Position numbers and translations under genes: made by a program. 64,000 bases of DNA from Sphingomonas sp. IC-56 (GTDB taxonomy: Bacteria; Pseudomonadota; Alphaproteobacteria; Sphingomonadales; Sphingomonadaceae), in contig NZ_JAJNDV010000001.1 in NCBI RefSeq assembly GCF_021043375.1, positions 587,156 to 651,155 of the forward strand, read 5' to 3'. The notes under the pieces were generated by a model, which was not told where the DNA came from, ran no database searches, and saw only the letters and a program-made list of their open reading frames with translations. This document shows positions 33,391 to 43,100 of this stretch, in pieces. The first letter of the stretch is position 1. Each line of letters begins with the position of its first letter.

Positions 33391-34203
33391 TCAGCGCGCG
33401 CAGGACATCAGCGTCTGGGCTTCCTGCGAATCCACGGTGCCGCCCTGCTTCACCTGGTAAAGCTCGGGCCAGCGCTTGCCGGTGACGAACAGGCGCTTGG
33501 CCTTGGCGTCATAGGCGATGCCGTTGGCGACGTCGTCGATGCCGCGGGTCTTGGGGCCGAGCGCACCGACGTCGAGGAAGCTTTGGACGTGGCCGGTCTT
33601 CGGGTCGATCCGCGCGACCAGATTGGTCTGCCAGATATTCGCGTAGATCTGGCCGTCGATCCATTCGAGTTCGTTGAGCTTGGCGACCGGACAGCCATTG
33701 GCGGTGACGGCGAGCGTGCTCTTGGGCGCCATCGTCTCGGGATCGAGGAAGCGCAGGTTCGAGGTGCCGTCGCTCAGGATGATCGACTCGCCATTCTGGG
33801 TCATGCCCCAGCCTTCGCCGGTGTAGGAGAAGCTGCCGCGCGGGGCGAGGTCGTCCAGGCCGTAGATGAAGCCGGCCTGATCCTTCCAGGTGACCTGGTA
33901 GAGCCGATCCTTCCAGGCGACGATGCCTTCGCCGAAATAGGGGGAGGGAAGCTGGTCTTCCTGAAGCACTTCGCCGGTTTCCAGCTTCACCTTGCGGATG
34001 CCCGAGCTGCCTTCCTCGCCGGTGCCTTCGTAAAGCAGGCCGTTGTGGAAGAAGAGCCCTTCGGTGAAGGCCTGGGGGTCGTGCTTGAAGGTCGCGACGG
34101 TTTCCACGCCATAGACGGGCACGCCGCCGGGGGTGCGGGCGAACAGGAACCAGCCTGCGCCGAGGAGCACAAGGGCGGCGAGCACGAGGAGGATGCGCTT
34201 CAT
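33391..34203 (-). CDS. Glutaminyl-peptide cyclotransferase (beta-propeller type), exported
   Basis: This 270-residue protein has a signal/anchor (MKRILLVLAALVLLGAGWFLFA) and then the five-bladed-propeller QC family pattern: FTEGLFFHNGLLYEGTGEEGSSGIRKVKLETGEVL, FGEGIVAWKDRLYQVTWKDQAGFIYGLD, EGWGMTQNGESIILSDGTSNLRFLDPETM, LNELEWIDGQIYANIWQTNLVARIDPKTG. It forms pyroglutamate from N-terminal glutamine on peptides outside the cytoplasm. The ATG at 34203 is preferred because it starts directly on the signal. Divergent from the DUF4173 operon. Confidence 0.93.
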   Translation of the reverse strand: MKRILLVLAALVLLGAGWFLFARTPGGVPVYGVETVATFKHDPQAFTEGLFFHNGLLYEGTGEEGSSGIRKVKLETGEVLQEDQLPSPYFGEGIVAWKDRLYQVTWKDQAGFIYGLDDLAPRGSFSYTGEGWGMTQNGESIILSDGTSNLRFLDPETMAPKSTLAVTANGCPVAKLNELEWIDGQIYANIWQTNLVARIDPKTGHVQSFLDVGALGPKTRGIDDVANGIAYDAKAKRLFVTGKRWPELYQVKQGGTVDSQEAQTLMSCAR

Positions 34204-34340
34204 GGGCGCAGGCTTAGGCCAGCGGGCATGCGGGCGTAAAGCCGCCGCCTGCACGGTTTCTACACGGACTTTCCATGGGCGCCGCGGGTGGAGCTGCATG
34301 GCGCGTGGGCAGAACGGCCTGCGATCCTCGGGAGGTTTGC

Positions 34341-35855
34341 ATGGGCGTGCGGTTCAGTTTCTGGGTGAAGATGCTGGCGCTGGTGGCGGCGATCGTCGCC
34401 GCCGATTTGCTGGTCGGCGAAGTCGGCTCTTGGTTGGGGGCGGCGATGCTCGCCTGGGCAGTGACGCTGGGGCTGGTGCGGCCTGCGGTGCGGCGGAGCC
34501 CCGGGGTGTGGGCGCTGGCGGCGGCGGGCGGGTTCGCGCTGGTGCTGGCCTATGACCCTGGACCGCTGGCGTGGGTGATGTTCTGGGCGGCGCTGTCGAT
34601 GGCGGCGCTGATGCCGCGGGTTGGCGCGTTCGACGACGCCTGGCGTTGGGCGCTGCGGCTGGCGGCGCACGGCGCGAGCGGGCCGTTCGCGCCGCTGCTC
34701 GACCTGGGGCGGCTGACGCGGCTGCGGGGGCGCGGACGGCCGATGCGGCTGGTGACGACGTTGGTGCTGCCGCTGGCGATGACCGCGCTGTTCGTGGCGC
34801 TGTTCGCAAGCGCCAATCCGCTGATCGAACGTGCGCTCCAGGGGCTGACGCTGCCATCGGCAGGGCGGATCGTGCTGTGGGGCTTTGTCGTCGTGCTGGT
34901 GTGGCCGAGCCTGCGGCCGCGTGCCTTTGCGACGCGGATCGTAGGGGCGCTGCCCAGGATCGCGGTGACGCTGCCGGGGGCCTCCTCGGCCTCGGTGCTG
35001 GTGTCGCTGGCGTTGTTCAACCTGGTGTTCGCGGTGCAGAACGGACTCGATCTCGCCTTTTTGTGGAGCGGGGCGCCGCTGCCCGATGGCATGACCCTGG
35101 CGGAATATGCGCACCGGGGCGCCTATCCGCTGATCGTGACCGCGCTGCTGGCGGGCATCTTCGTGCTGGGAACGCTCAAGCCGGGTTCCTCGACGGCCGA
35201 GAACCCGCTGATCCGGCGGCTGGTGGTGGTTTGGATCGCGCAGAACCTGCTGCTGGTGGCGTCGAGCGTGCTGCGGACCTGCGATTACATCGAACTCTAC
35301 ATGCTGACTGCCTGGCGGATCGCGGCGCTGGTGTGGATGGGGCTGGTCGCGCTCGGGCTCGTGCTGATCTGCTGGCGGATGCTCACCGGCAAGAGCGCGG
35401 CGTGGCTGATCAATGCCAACGCGCTCGCCGCCACGCTGGTGCTGAGCACGGGAACGATCGTCGACCTGGATGCCGTCGCGGCGCGGTGGAACGTGCGGCA
35501 TGCTCGCGAGGTGGGTGGCAAGGCCGTGCCGCTGGACCTGTGCCAGATGCGGCGCATGGGCAGCGCGGCGCTGGTGCCGCTGATCCAGCTGGAGTCGCGG
35601 CCGCTGACGCCCGAATTCCGCGCGCGGGTGCGCGCCGTGCGCCAGGACATCCTGCCCAACCTGGAGCGGCAACAGGCGGACTGGCATAGCTGGACGATGC
35701 GCGGGCACCAGCGGCTGGCGCAGGTGCGCAGCCTGATCGGGCCCGCCCCTGCCCGCTCCGCGCCGCAGCCCGCCGGCGCCTCTCGCGGGTGCGACGGCGC
35801 GGTGGTGCTGCCCCAGCCTGCGCCTGCGCCCTTGACCGCAGGGGCGCGGCAATGA
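34341..35855 (+). CDS. DUF4173 family polytopic membrane protein
   Basis: This 504-residue protein has about 12 hydrophobic segments, for example FWVKMLALVAAIVAADLLVG, LVTTLVLPLAMTALFVALFASANPLIERALQ and NLVFAVQNGLDLAFLWSGAPLPDGMTLAEYAHRGAYPLIVTALLAGIFVL. The last block is the DUF4173 signature. A soluble C-terminus follows (RHAREVGGKAVPLDLCQMRRMG to the end). GGGAGG lies before the ATG at 34341. The stop overlaps the response-regulator start (ATGA), which ties this protein to the two-component system as a possible target or signal partner. Function is unknown. Confidence 0.88.
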   Translation: MGVRFSFWVKMLALVAAIVAADLLVGEVGSWLGAAMLAWAVTLGLVRPAVRRSPGVWALAAAGGFALVLAYDPGPLAWVMFWAALSMAALMPRVGAFDDAWRWALRLAAHGASGPFAPLLDLGRLTRLRGRGRPMRLVTTLVLPLAMTALFVALFASANPLIERALQGLTLPSAGRIVLWGFVVVLVWPSLRPRAFATRIVGALPRIAVTLPGASSASVLVSLALFNLVFAVQNGLDLAFLWSGAPLPDGMTLAEYAHRGAYPLIVTALLAGIFVLGTLKPGSSTAENPLIRRLVVVWIAQNLLLVASSVLRTCDYIELYMLTAWRIAALVWMGLVALGLVLICWRMLTGKSAAWLINANALAATLVLSTGTIVDLDAVAARWNVRHAREVGGKAVPLDLCQMRRMGSAALVPLIQLESRPLTPEFRARVRAVRQDILPNLERQQADWHSWTMRGHQRLAQVRSLIGPAPARSAPQPAGASRGCDGAVVLPQPAPAPLTAGARQ

Positions 35856-36565
35856 TCCTGTGCCCCATGCCGCGCACCATCCTTGTCGCCGACGACGATC
35901 CGCATATCCGCCAGCTGCTGGTGTTCGCGCTGGCCAAGGCGGGGCTCGGCACGCTGGAGGCGGCGGACGGCGAAGAGGCGCTGACAATGGCGGAGGCGCA
36001 TGCGCCCGACCTGATCGTGCTCGACATCAACATGCCGCGCATGGATGGGCTGGAGGTGTGCCGGCGGCTGCGCGCGAGCGGCGAGGTGCCGATCCTGTTC
36101 CTGTCCTCGCGCGACGATGAGATCGACCGCATCCTGGGGATCGAGCTGGGCGCCGACGATTATGTCACCAAGCCGTTCTCCCCGCGTGAGGTCGTGGCAC
36201 GGGTGATGGCGATCCTGCGCCGCGTCGCGGGCCGCCCGCCCCAGGTGGAGCAGGCGAGCACGACGATCCGGCATGGTCAGCTGACGCTCGACCCCGAGGG
36301 GTGGCAGGCGAGCTGGGCAGGCACGCCGGTAACGCTGACCGCGACCGAGTTCGGCATTCTCCGCACGCTGGCAGTGATGCCGGCCAAGGTGTTCAGCCGC
36401 GATGCGATCATCGACCGGCTGCGTGGGCCGGGCTTTGCCGTCACCGACCGCACGATCGACAGCCATGTCCGCAACCTGCGCGCCAAGTTCGCGCAAGCCG
36501 GGTGCCAGGACATCGTGGAGACGCGAGCGGGCATCGGCTATCGCATCGGCGCATGCGCGGGCTGA
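35852..36565 (+). CDS. OmpR-family response regulator
   Basis: This 237-residue regulator has a receiver domain with acidic pocket VADDDPH, phospho-acceptor Asp58 (LIVLDINMPRMDG) and LysT in DDYVTKPFSPREVVARV. The C-terminal winged helix shows LTATEFGILRTLAVMPAKVFSRDAIIDRL and TIDSHVRNLRAKF. If translation starts at the internal ATG 35867, the acceptor would be Asp53, nearer the usual position; the ATGA overlap favours 35852. It overlaps the kinase gene by 13 bases. The target promoters are unknown. Confidence 0.95.
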   Translation: MILCPMPRTILVADDDPHIRQLLVFALAKAGLGTLEAADGEEALTMAEAHAPDLIVLDINMPRMDGLEVCRRLRASGEVPILFLSSRDDEIDRILGIELGADDYVTKPFSPREVVARVMAILRRVAGRPPQVEQASTTIRHGQLTLDPEGWQASWAGTPVTLTATEFGILRTLAVMPAKVFSRDAIIDRLRGPGFAVTDRTIDSHVRNLRAKFAQAGCQDIVETRAGIGYRIGACAG

Positions 36566-38145
36566 TCGAAGCCTTCAAGGCCCCGGTGCGGCGGCACTGG
36601 CCAAGGCTGCGGCTGCGCACGCTGCTGCTGATCACCTTTGTGTTCGTGGCGGCGCTGCCTGGTATCGGCGCATTGTTCCTGCGGGTCTATGAGAACACGC
36701 TGGTGCGCCAGACCGAGGCTGAGCTGATCGCGCAGAGCGCAGCGCTGTCTGCGGCGGTGGGTGCGGCCTGGCCCGGCGCGCGCACGATTCGGGTGGTGCC
36801 GCCGGTCGGGGATGGCGATGCGGATCTGGCCGGGGGCGCGCTGTCGACGATCGACCTGCGCTCGACCAAGGTGCTGCCCGAGCGTCCTGCCCCACTTGCC
36901 AGCGGCGGCGCGGCCAGTGTGGAAGCGCGGACGGCGGCGGCGCGGGTGGCACCGGTGCTGCGCGTAACTGCGGGAACGACGCTGGCGTCGATCCGGCTGC
37001 TGGATGCGCAGGGGCGCGTGCTGCTCGGGCCTGAGGACGGGCTGCGCTATTCCGGTGTCGCCGAAGTCGATGCCGCGCGGAGAGGCGCGCCGTCGACAGT
37101 GCTGCGGCGCAATGGCGACTATCAGCCGCGCTACCGCATGGAATGGCTCAGCCGCGCGTCGGACCTGCGCATCCATCATGCCGCGCCGGTGGTGGTGAAC
37201 GGGCGCACCGTTGCGGTGCTGGTGCTGTCGCGCTCGCCCCGGGCGCTGTTCCGTGGGCTGTACGAGGATCGCGGCAAAATCCTGTTCGGGATCGCGGCGA
37301 TCTTTGCGGCGCTGGTGGTGCTGAGCGGGCTGCTGTCGCGTGGTATCGTCCGTCCGATCGAGGTGCTGAGCGAGGCGACGCGGGCGGTGGCGCGGGGCGG
37401 CGGCGCGGTGCCGGACGTGCCGCGCACCGCCGCGACCGAGATCCAGGCGCTCTACGCCGACTTCGCGACCATGGCGGCGGCGATCGAGCGGCGCTCGCGC
37501 TACCTGCGCGATTTCGCCCATGCAGTGAGCCATGAGTTCAAGACGCCGCTCGCCGGGATCCGCGGCGCGATCGAGATATTAGAAGACCATCACGAAGACA
37601 TGGCGCCCGAAGACCGTCGACGCTTCCTGGCCAACATCGACGCCGATGCCGGGCGGCTCACTCAACTGGTGCAGCGATTGCTGGAACTGGCGCGGGCGGA
37701 TGTGGCTGGCCACGACGCGCATGCGGTGAGCGATGTGGGGCTGATCCTGGCGCGGGTGGCGGACGCGCTGCGCAGTGATGCGCTGCGGATCGAGGTAGCG
37801 GCGGCGGACTTGCCGCGCGCGGCGGTGCAGGCGGAAAGCCTGGAGGCGACCCTGACCGGGCTGGTCGAGAACAGCCGACAAGCGGGGGCCTGGGTGGTGC
37901 GGCTGTCCGCGCGCGAGGAGGACGGGTTCGTGCTGCTGGAGGTGCTCGATGATGGATCGGGGATACCAGCGGCGGACCGGGCGCGGGTGTTTGAGCCATT
38001 CTTTACCAGCCGCCGAGCGTCCGGGGGGACCGGGTTGGGGCTGCCGATCGCACGGTCGCTGCTGGAGGCGCAGGGCGGAAGTATCGCGCTTGCCGAAGAT
38101 GGGCCGGGAACGCGGTTCGTGTTGCAGGTGCCGGTGGTGGGATGA
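36553..38145 (+). CDS. Sensor histidine kinase
   Basis: This 530-residue inner-membrane kinase has a first helix (LLLITFVFVAALPGIGALFLRVY), a periplasmic sensor region of about 230 residues, a second helix (ILFGIAAIFAALVVLSGLLSRGIV) and then HAMP (RPIEVLSEATRAVARGG). HisKA has the phospho-His at about 327 (FAHAVSHEFKTPLAG) and HATPase shows VENSRQAGA, DDGSGIPAADRARVFEPFFTS and GGTGLGLPIARSLLEAQGG. The G1/N box asparagine is in LTGLVENSRQ. It is the last gene of a coupled operon with the DUF4173 protein and the regulator. The signal is unknown. Confidence 0.95.
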   Translation: MRGLIEAFKAPVRRHWPRLRLRTLLLITFVFVAALPGIGALFLRVYENTLVRQTEAELIAQSAALSAAVGAAWPGARTIRVVPPVGDGDADLAGGALSTIDLRSTKVLPERPAPLASGGAASVEARTAAARVAPVLRVTAGTTLASIRLLDAQGRVLLGPEDGLRYSGVAEVDAARRGAPSTVLRRNGDYQPRYRMEWLSRASDLRIHHAAPVVVNGRTVAVLVLSRSPRALFRGLYEDRGKILFGIAAIFAALVVLSGLLSRGIVRPIEVLSEATRAVARGGGAVPDVPRTAATEIQALYADFATMAAAIERRSRYLRDFAHAVSHEFKTPLAGIRGAIEILEDHHEDMAPEDRRRFLANIDADAGRLTQLVQRLLELARADVAGHDAHAVSDVGLILARVADALRSDALRIEVAAADLPRAAVQAESLEATLTGLVENSRQAGAWVVRLSAREEDGFVLLEVLDDGSGIPAADRARVFEPFFTSRRASGGTGLGLPIARSLLEAQGGSIALAEDGPGTRFVLQVPVVG

Positions 38146-38156
38146 CCTCCCCTGCC

Positions 38157-38190
38157 CGTCACCCCGGCCTTGAGCCGGGGTCCCGCTTCT
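38157..38190. repeat. Palindromic repeat, family B, one arm only
   Basis: CGTCACCCCGGCCTTGAGCC followed by GGGGTCCCGCTTCT is one half of the family B element; the second arm is missing. It lies between the kinase stop and a short family C copy. Confidence 0.75.
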
Positions 38191-38237
38191 TCCTTTTGCG
38201 CTTACCGGGAACAGAGCCGATGGTGCGTGGCTCCCTA

Positions 38238-38273
38238 CCCTCACCCCGGCCCTCTCCCGCAAGCGGGAGAGGG
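38238..38273. repeat. Palindromic repeat, family C, short copy
   Basis: CCCTCACCCCGGCC is followed by CTCTCCCGCAAGCGGGAGAG, a clean hairpin. The same ends, in reverse order, enclose the longer element at 16784. Confidence 0.75.
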
Positions 38274-38284
38274 AGAAGAAGATA

Positions 38285-38686
38285 TCACCGAGCAGCCAGC
38301 ACTTTGGCGCGCGCTTTGGTCACGTCGACCCAGCATTGGGTGGTGACGACGCCGGACATGGTGCCGCCGCGGTAGCGGTCGCCCTTGGCCAGGCAGCTGC
38401 GGTCGCGGTGCTTCAGCCAAGCGCGCTGTTCGATGAGAAGCTTCTGGCGGGCTGCCGGTTTGAGGCGGGCGCGCAGTGCCGAATAGCGGGCGCTCATCGC
38501 CGCGTCGGCAAGGCGGAGTTCGTGCGCGTTGCAGTGCTGCATGTCGAAGGTGGTCATGCACGACTTGGGCGCCGGATCCTGAAACGCGGGATTGGTCATG
38601 AAAGCGCCTGCGCTCTGGGCCGAGGCCGAACCGGGGAGAAACGCGGCGGCCCCGAGGGCGATGGCAACGATGCGGGTGCGGATCAT
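38285..38686 (-). CDS. LprI/DUF1311-like secreted protein
   Basis: This 133-residue protein has a signal peptide (MIRTRIVAIALGAAAFLPGSASA). The mature part holds SCMTTFDMQHCNAHELRLADAAMSARYSALRARLKPAARQKLLIEQRAWLKHRDRSCLA, which is the DUF1311/lysozyme-inhibitor LprI pattern (paired Cys, ADxxMxxxY, QRAWLxxRDxxC). Such proteins are periplasmic; M. tuberculosis LprI inhibits lysozyme, but the role in alphaproteobacteria is not shown. The ATG at 38686 has AAGGAG upstream and is preferred over an in-frame GTG at 38695. Confidence 0.88.
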   Translation of the reverse strand: MIRTRIVAIALGAAAFLPGSASAQSAGAFMTNPAFQDPAPKSCMTTFDMQHCNAHELRLADAAMSARYSALRARLKPAARQKLLIEQRAWLKHRDRSCLAKGDRYRGGTMSGVVTTQCWVDVTKARAKVLAAR

Positions 38687-38781
38687 GGGCGACACTCCTT
38701 GCGGGCGAATGGGCCCGTGCCTGCCTATCGCAGCATGGACGCGCGCTGAACCATTCGCGGCGGCCAGGGGTTCGCAGGGTC

Positions 38782-39756
38782 ATGGAGCGATCGGACGCGC
38801 ACAGGCTGGAATTCACCGAAGCGGAGTTGCACGCGGCGCGCGCCTTCAACGCGAAATTGGCGCGAATGCCGCGGTTCCGCATCCGCAACCGCTTCACGCC
38901 GCTGCTCTACCAGAGCCTGTTGCGGTTGTCGCAGGTCGGGGTGGATCGGCGGACGCGGCGGCGGGGAGTCACCGTCGAGCGGCGGCGGGTCGGCTGGAAC
39001 GGACAGGAGGTGGCGGTGCGTATCCTGCGGCCGCGCGGTCCAGTGCGCGGCGTGGTGCTGGACGTGCATGGCGGCGGCTGGGCGATCGGCAATGCGGCGA
39101 TGGACGACGATCTGAACCTGGGGCTGATCGCCGCGTGCGGGGTGACGGTGGTGTCGGTGGACTATCGCCTCGTGGGTGCCCGTTCGACGCTGCAAGCCGC
39201 CATGGACGATTGCTTCGCGGCCGCCGCCTGGCTGTTGCGCGGCGAGCATGACTTGCGCGGACTGCCGGTCGTGCTGGTGGGGGAATCGGCCGGCGGGCAT
39301 CTGGGCGCAGCAACGCTGCTGCGCGTGAAGGCGGAGCTTGGCGGGCTGGAGCGGTTCGCCGGGGCGCTGTTATATTACGGCGTGTATGACCTGGCGGGAA
39401 CGCCGAGTGTGCGGGCGGCGGGGCGCGACACGCTGGTGCTCGACGGACGGGGCATGCTGGGCGCGATGCGGCTGCTGACGCCGGACATGGACGATGCCGC
39501 ACGGCGGCAGGCGCCCTTGTCGCCGCTGTTCGGGGATCTGGCGGGCATGCCACCGGCGTTGATGGCGGTGGGGGAGTTGGACCCGCTACTCGACGATACG
39601 GTGGCGATGGCGGAACGATGGGGCGCGACGGCTGCGGTGGAGCTGCACCGCGTGCCCGAGGCGCCGCATGGCTTCATCCGCTTTCCGACGCCACTGGCGG
39701 AGAAGATGCTGGCGCGGAGCCGGGCTTGGGTGCGGGAGCGATTAGCGGCGTACTGA
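38782..39756 (+). CDS. Alpha/beta hydrolase, hormone-sensitive-lipase family
   Basis: This 324-residue esterase has the HSL oxyanion motif HGGGW (His about 96), nucleophile in GESAGG (Ser about 169), Asp about 267 (GELDPLLDD) and His about 296 (EAPHGFIRF). The enzyme hydrolyses short acyl esters; the natural substrate is unknown. The start at 38782 has AGGGTC upstream, with no clear alternative. Its last 63 bases are repeated, about 56 identical, at 39911-39973 beyond a family B repeat. Confidence 0.92.
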   Translation: MERSDAHRLEFTEAELHAARAFNAKLARMPRFRIRNRFTPLLYQSLLRLSQVGVDRRTRRRGVTVERRRVGWNGQEVAVRILRPRGPVRGVVLDVHGGGWAIGNAAMDDDLNLGLIAACGVTVVSVDYRLVGARSTLQAAMDDCFAAAAWLLRGEHDLRGLPVVLVGESAGGHLGAATLLRVKAELGGLERFAGALLYYGVYDLAGTPSVRAAGRDTLVLDGRGMLGAMRLLTPDMDDAARRQAPLSPLFGDLAGMPPALMAVGELDPLLDDTVAMAERWGATAAVELHRVPEAPHGFIRFPTPLAEKMLARSRAWVRERLAAY

Positions 39757-39805
39757 GGGAGCCCTGATAGATCGCGAGATAATCCCGCGACGGTCCCGAT
39801 ATCCC

Positions 39806-39888
39806 CGTCATCCCGGCCTTGAGCCGGGATCCCGCTTCTTCTTCTGCGGGGCAAGGCAGCGGGACCCCGGCTCAAGGCCGGGGTGACG
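39806..39888. repeat. Intergenic palindromic repeat, family B, two-arm copy
   Basis: CGTCATCCCGGCCTTGAGCC and GGGATCCCGCTTC on the left pair with GCGGGACCCCGGCTCAAGG and CCGGGGTGACG on the right. It stands between the lipase gene and the degenerate duplicate of its tail, the same arrangement as at 9043. Confidence 0.9.
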
Positions 39889-39910
39889 GAAGAAGAAAAG
39901 GGCCTGCAAG

Positions 39911-39973
39911 CTCGCGGAGAAGGTACTGGCGCGGAGCCAAGACTGGGTGCGGGAGCGATTAGCGGCGTACTGA
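39911..39973 (+). pseudogene. Duplicate of the 3' end of the lipase-like gene
   Basis: The 63 bases including the stop codon match 39694-39756 at about 56 positions by my count. Translation gives LAEKVLARSQDWVRERLAAY against LAEKMLARSRAWVRERLAAY. No start or remaining upstream part exists. The similarity runs on into GAGGG after the stop. It lies after a family B palindrome and before a family E palindrome. Confidence 0.9.
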
Positions 39974-39984
39974 GGGCCCTAGCA

Positions 39985-40085
39985 AGTTCCCCGGCGAAGG
40001 CCGGGGCCCAGTTGCGATGTGGTCTCGAGGGCACTCCGCGCTCTCGACGCCGTTGCAGCTGGGCCCCGGCCTTCGCCGGGGGACT
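39985..40085. repeat. Intergenic palindromic repeat, family E
   Basis: The left arm AGTTCCCCGGCGAAGGCCGG continues to GGCCCAGTTGC. The right arm GCAGCTGGGCCCCGGCC continues to TTCGCCGGGGGACT, its reverse complement with few changes. About 38 bases separate the arms. Only one copy is seen here. Confidence 0.88.
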
Positions 40086-40119
40086 GAAGGTGGAGCGCCC
40101 CCGGGAGGAGGCGCAGCCG

Positions 40120-43100
40120 TTACTTGCCCTTGGTTTCCCACCAATAGCTGCCGCGCTTGGCGGTGCCGGTGGAAACCTCGTCCAGCGTCTTGGCGTCGTA
40201 CAGCCGCCCGCCGAGCATGACGCGCGACACCTTGTCGCTATTGCGGATGTCAGTGGTGGGATCGGCGTCAAGCACCACTAGGTCGGCGAGCTTGCCCGGC
40301 TCCAGCGAGCCGATGTCGCGGGCCATGCCGAGCGATTGGGCCGAGACGATGGTGCCGGCACGCAGCGCCTCCATCGGCGTCATGCCGCCGCGCACGAACG
40401 ACCATAGCTCCCAATGGGCGCCGATGCCGGCCTGCTGCCCGTGCGCGCCGATCGAGACCAGCACGCCGCGCTTGGCGAGCTTGTGCGCTTCGCGGGCGTT
40501 GTCGTCGTCAACGAAGTTGCTCTCCGGCGCCTTGATGCGGCGAGCATTGTCCGCGAGCAGCACGGTGGGCGGCGTGTGCGCCTGAAGCAGCGGATGGGCG
40601 AACACGTCGGTCGCCTGCCGCCAATAGGGATCACCCGCCAAGCCGCCATAGGACACGATCAGGGTCGGCGTGTAGTTCGTCTTGGTCTGGGGGAAGAACT
40701 GCAGCACGTCCTCGTAGAACGTCTCGAGCGGGATGTTGTGCTCCAGCGTGGAGTTGCCGTCGGCGACCAGGTTCATGTCCATGCCGAACAGCGAGCCGCC
40801 CTCGGCCACCACCTGCATGTTCTCACGCCGGGCGGCCTCGATCACCTGCTGGCGCTGCTCGCGGCGGGGCTGGTTGTAGTTCTTCACCGAATGTGCGCCC
40901 TGCGCCTTCAGGCGGCGGACATGGGCGAGCGCGTCGTCCAGGCTGTCGATCTGGGCGTACACGTCCGCGGCCTTGGCGCCATAGACGATCTCGCCGGTGG
41001 AGAAGATGCGCGGCGCCAGAATCAGCCCGGCGCGCTGCATTTCCGAGGCGGCGAAGATCTCGCTCGACCGGTTCGACGGATCGTGGAGCGTCGTGGTGCC
41101 GAGCGCCAGGTTCTGGAGCATCGACCAGTTGCGCTGGGGGATCAGCTCGTCAAGCCCGGCGGGGCCATGGGCGTGCGCGTCGATCAGGCCCGGGATGATG
41201 GTCTTGCCGGCAGCGTCCACCAACGTGGCACCCTGCGGGATGGCAGTGGAGGCACGCGGGCCGACCGCGACGATGCGGTCGCCGCGGATCACCACCACGC
41301 CGTCGTCGATGATCCCGCCCGACGCGTCAGCCATGGTGACCAGCCGCGCGCCGGTGATCGCGACCGTGCCGGTCGGCTTGACCGCCGCCACCTCGCGCGC
41401 GAGCGACACCCCGGTCGCAGGCGGCACGAAGGCGGGAGCGCCCTCGGGCCGCGGGGCATCGGGGAAGAACTGCGCGGTCTGGGCGGTGTAGACCGTCGGC
41501 CCCAGGCTCCAGTGCAGCTGCGCGCCATCGTTCGACCAGTGGAGATAGTCGGCACCGCCGGCGCTCACCTTGGTGACCGGCAGCGCCTTGGTGTCGGCGG
41601 CGAGCGCGACCGACTGGTTGCCCGGCATCAGCGGCACGACATAAGCGGCATAGTTCTGGCGGAACGCGACGAACTCACCGCTGGGCGCGACCGAGAAGTC
41701 GGTGACCAGCTCGCCATTGGCGTGGACGCGCTTGTCCTGACCCGACAGGTTGGTGCTGACCAGCTGGCGCTGTGACTTGCCGCCCTCGTTTGCGTCGCCC
41801 AGCATGTAGATGCGGTCGTTGCTCGCGCCGAACTGGGGCGAGGCCATGCCGAGTGCAACACGGGTGATGTCGCCGCCGGTCGCGGCGACGCGGTACACGC
41901 CGGGGTCTTGCGACCAGCGCGGGCTGGTCATGCTGCCTGCCGAGACACGCTCGAACACGATCGTCTTGCCGTCGGGCGAGAAGCGCGGGCGGGCATAGTG
42001 GCCGGGCTGCGTGGTGACATCGCGCGGCCGCCCGCCGCTGGCCGCGATGGTGCGGATGCGGCCCAGCCCCTCATCGGTCCAGTTGACGAACACCAGCGAG
42101 CGGCCGTCGCGCGACCAGCTGGGAAACAGCTCGAAGCCGTCGTCGCCGCTGGTCAGGCGGCGGGCGGCGCCGCTGCCCATCGGCTTGACCCACAGCTTGC
42201 CCAGGCTTTCGAATACCACCTGGCGGCCATCGGGCGAGACGGCGGCGAAGCGCGGCATGGAGGTCGTGAAGCGGTCGGGCGCCACTGCGATCTGCGGATG
42301 CGGCGCGTCGATCACGCCGCGGGTGTCATCGACGCGGAACGGGATCTCGCGCGCGTTCGACCCGTCAGCGTCGATGCGGCGGATCTTGCCCTTAGCCCAG
42401 AACACCAGCGACTTGCCGCCGGGCAGCCAGGCCATGTTGGGATAGACGCCGGTGACCGCCCAGGTCTCCTGCACGTCCTGGTCGAGATCGTCGTAGATCT
42501 TGCGCTCCTCGCCCGAGACAAGGTCCTTGATGTACAGCTTCGAGCGTGTCGCCTCGCGGCGGACAAAGGCGATGTAGCGCCCGTCGGGCGAGGGCGTCGG
42601 CCGCACCGCACCACCGGCGCCGGTCACCGCCTTGCTGATCTCGCCGGTCGCGAGTTCATAGCGCTCGATATCGAACAGGTCGGTGTTCGAATCCTGCGCG
42701 TACTCGAAGATGGGGCCAGGCGTGACGTTGCGAGTGTAGAAGATCGACTTGCCGTCTGGGGAATAGATCGGCTCGCCCAGTTCCTTCTGGTGCGTCTCGT
42801 TGGGCCGCTTGACCAGCATCACGCCGGCGCCGCCGGAGACATGGTAGAGCCACACCTCGCCGGTACCGAGCGAGCGGCCGGTGGTGAAATGCTTTTTCGC
42901 CGCGATGTAGCGCCCGTCCGGGCTCCAGCTCGGCTGGTTGAGAAGGCGGAAATCCTCCTTGGTCACCTGGCGCTTGTCCGAACCGTCGCGGTTCATCACC
43001 CAGATATTGTCGCCGCCGCCGCGATCCGAGGTGAAGGCGATGCGGCGCCCATCGGGCGAGAAGCGCGGCTGGACTTCCCAGGCAAGGCCCTCGGCAATGC

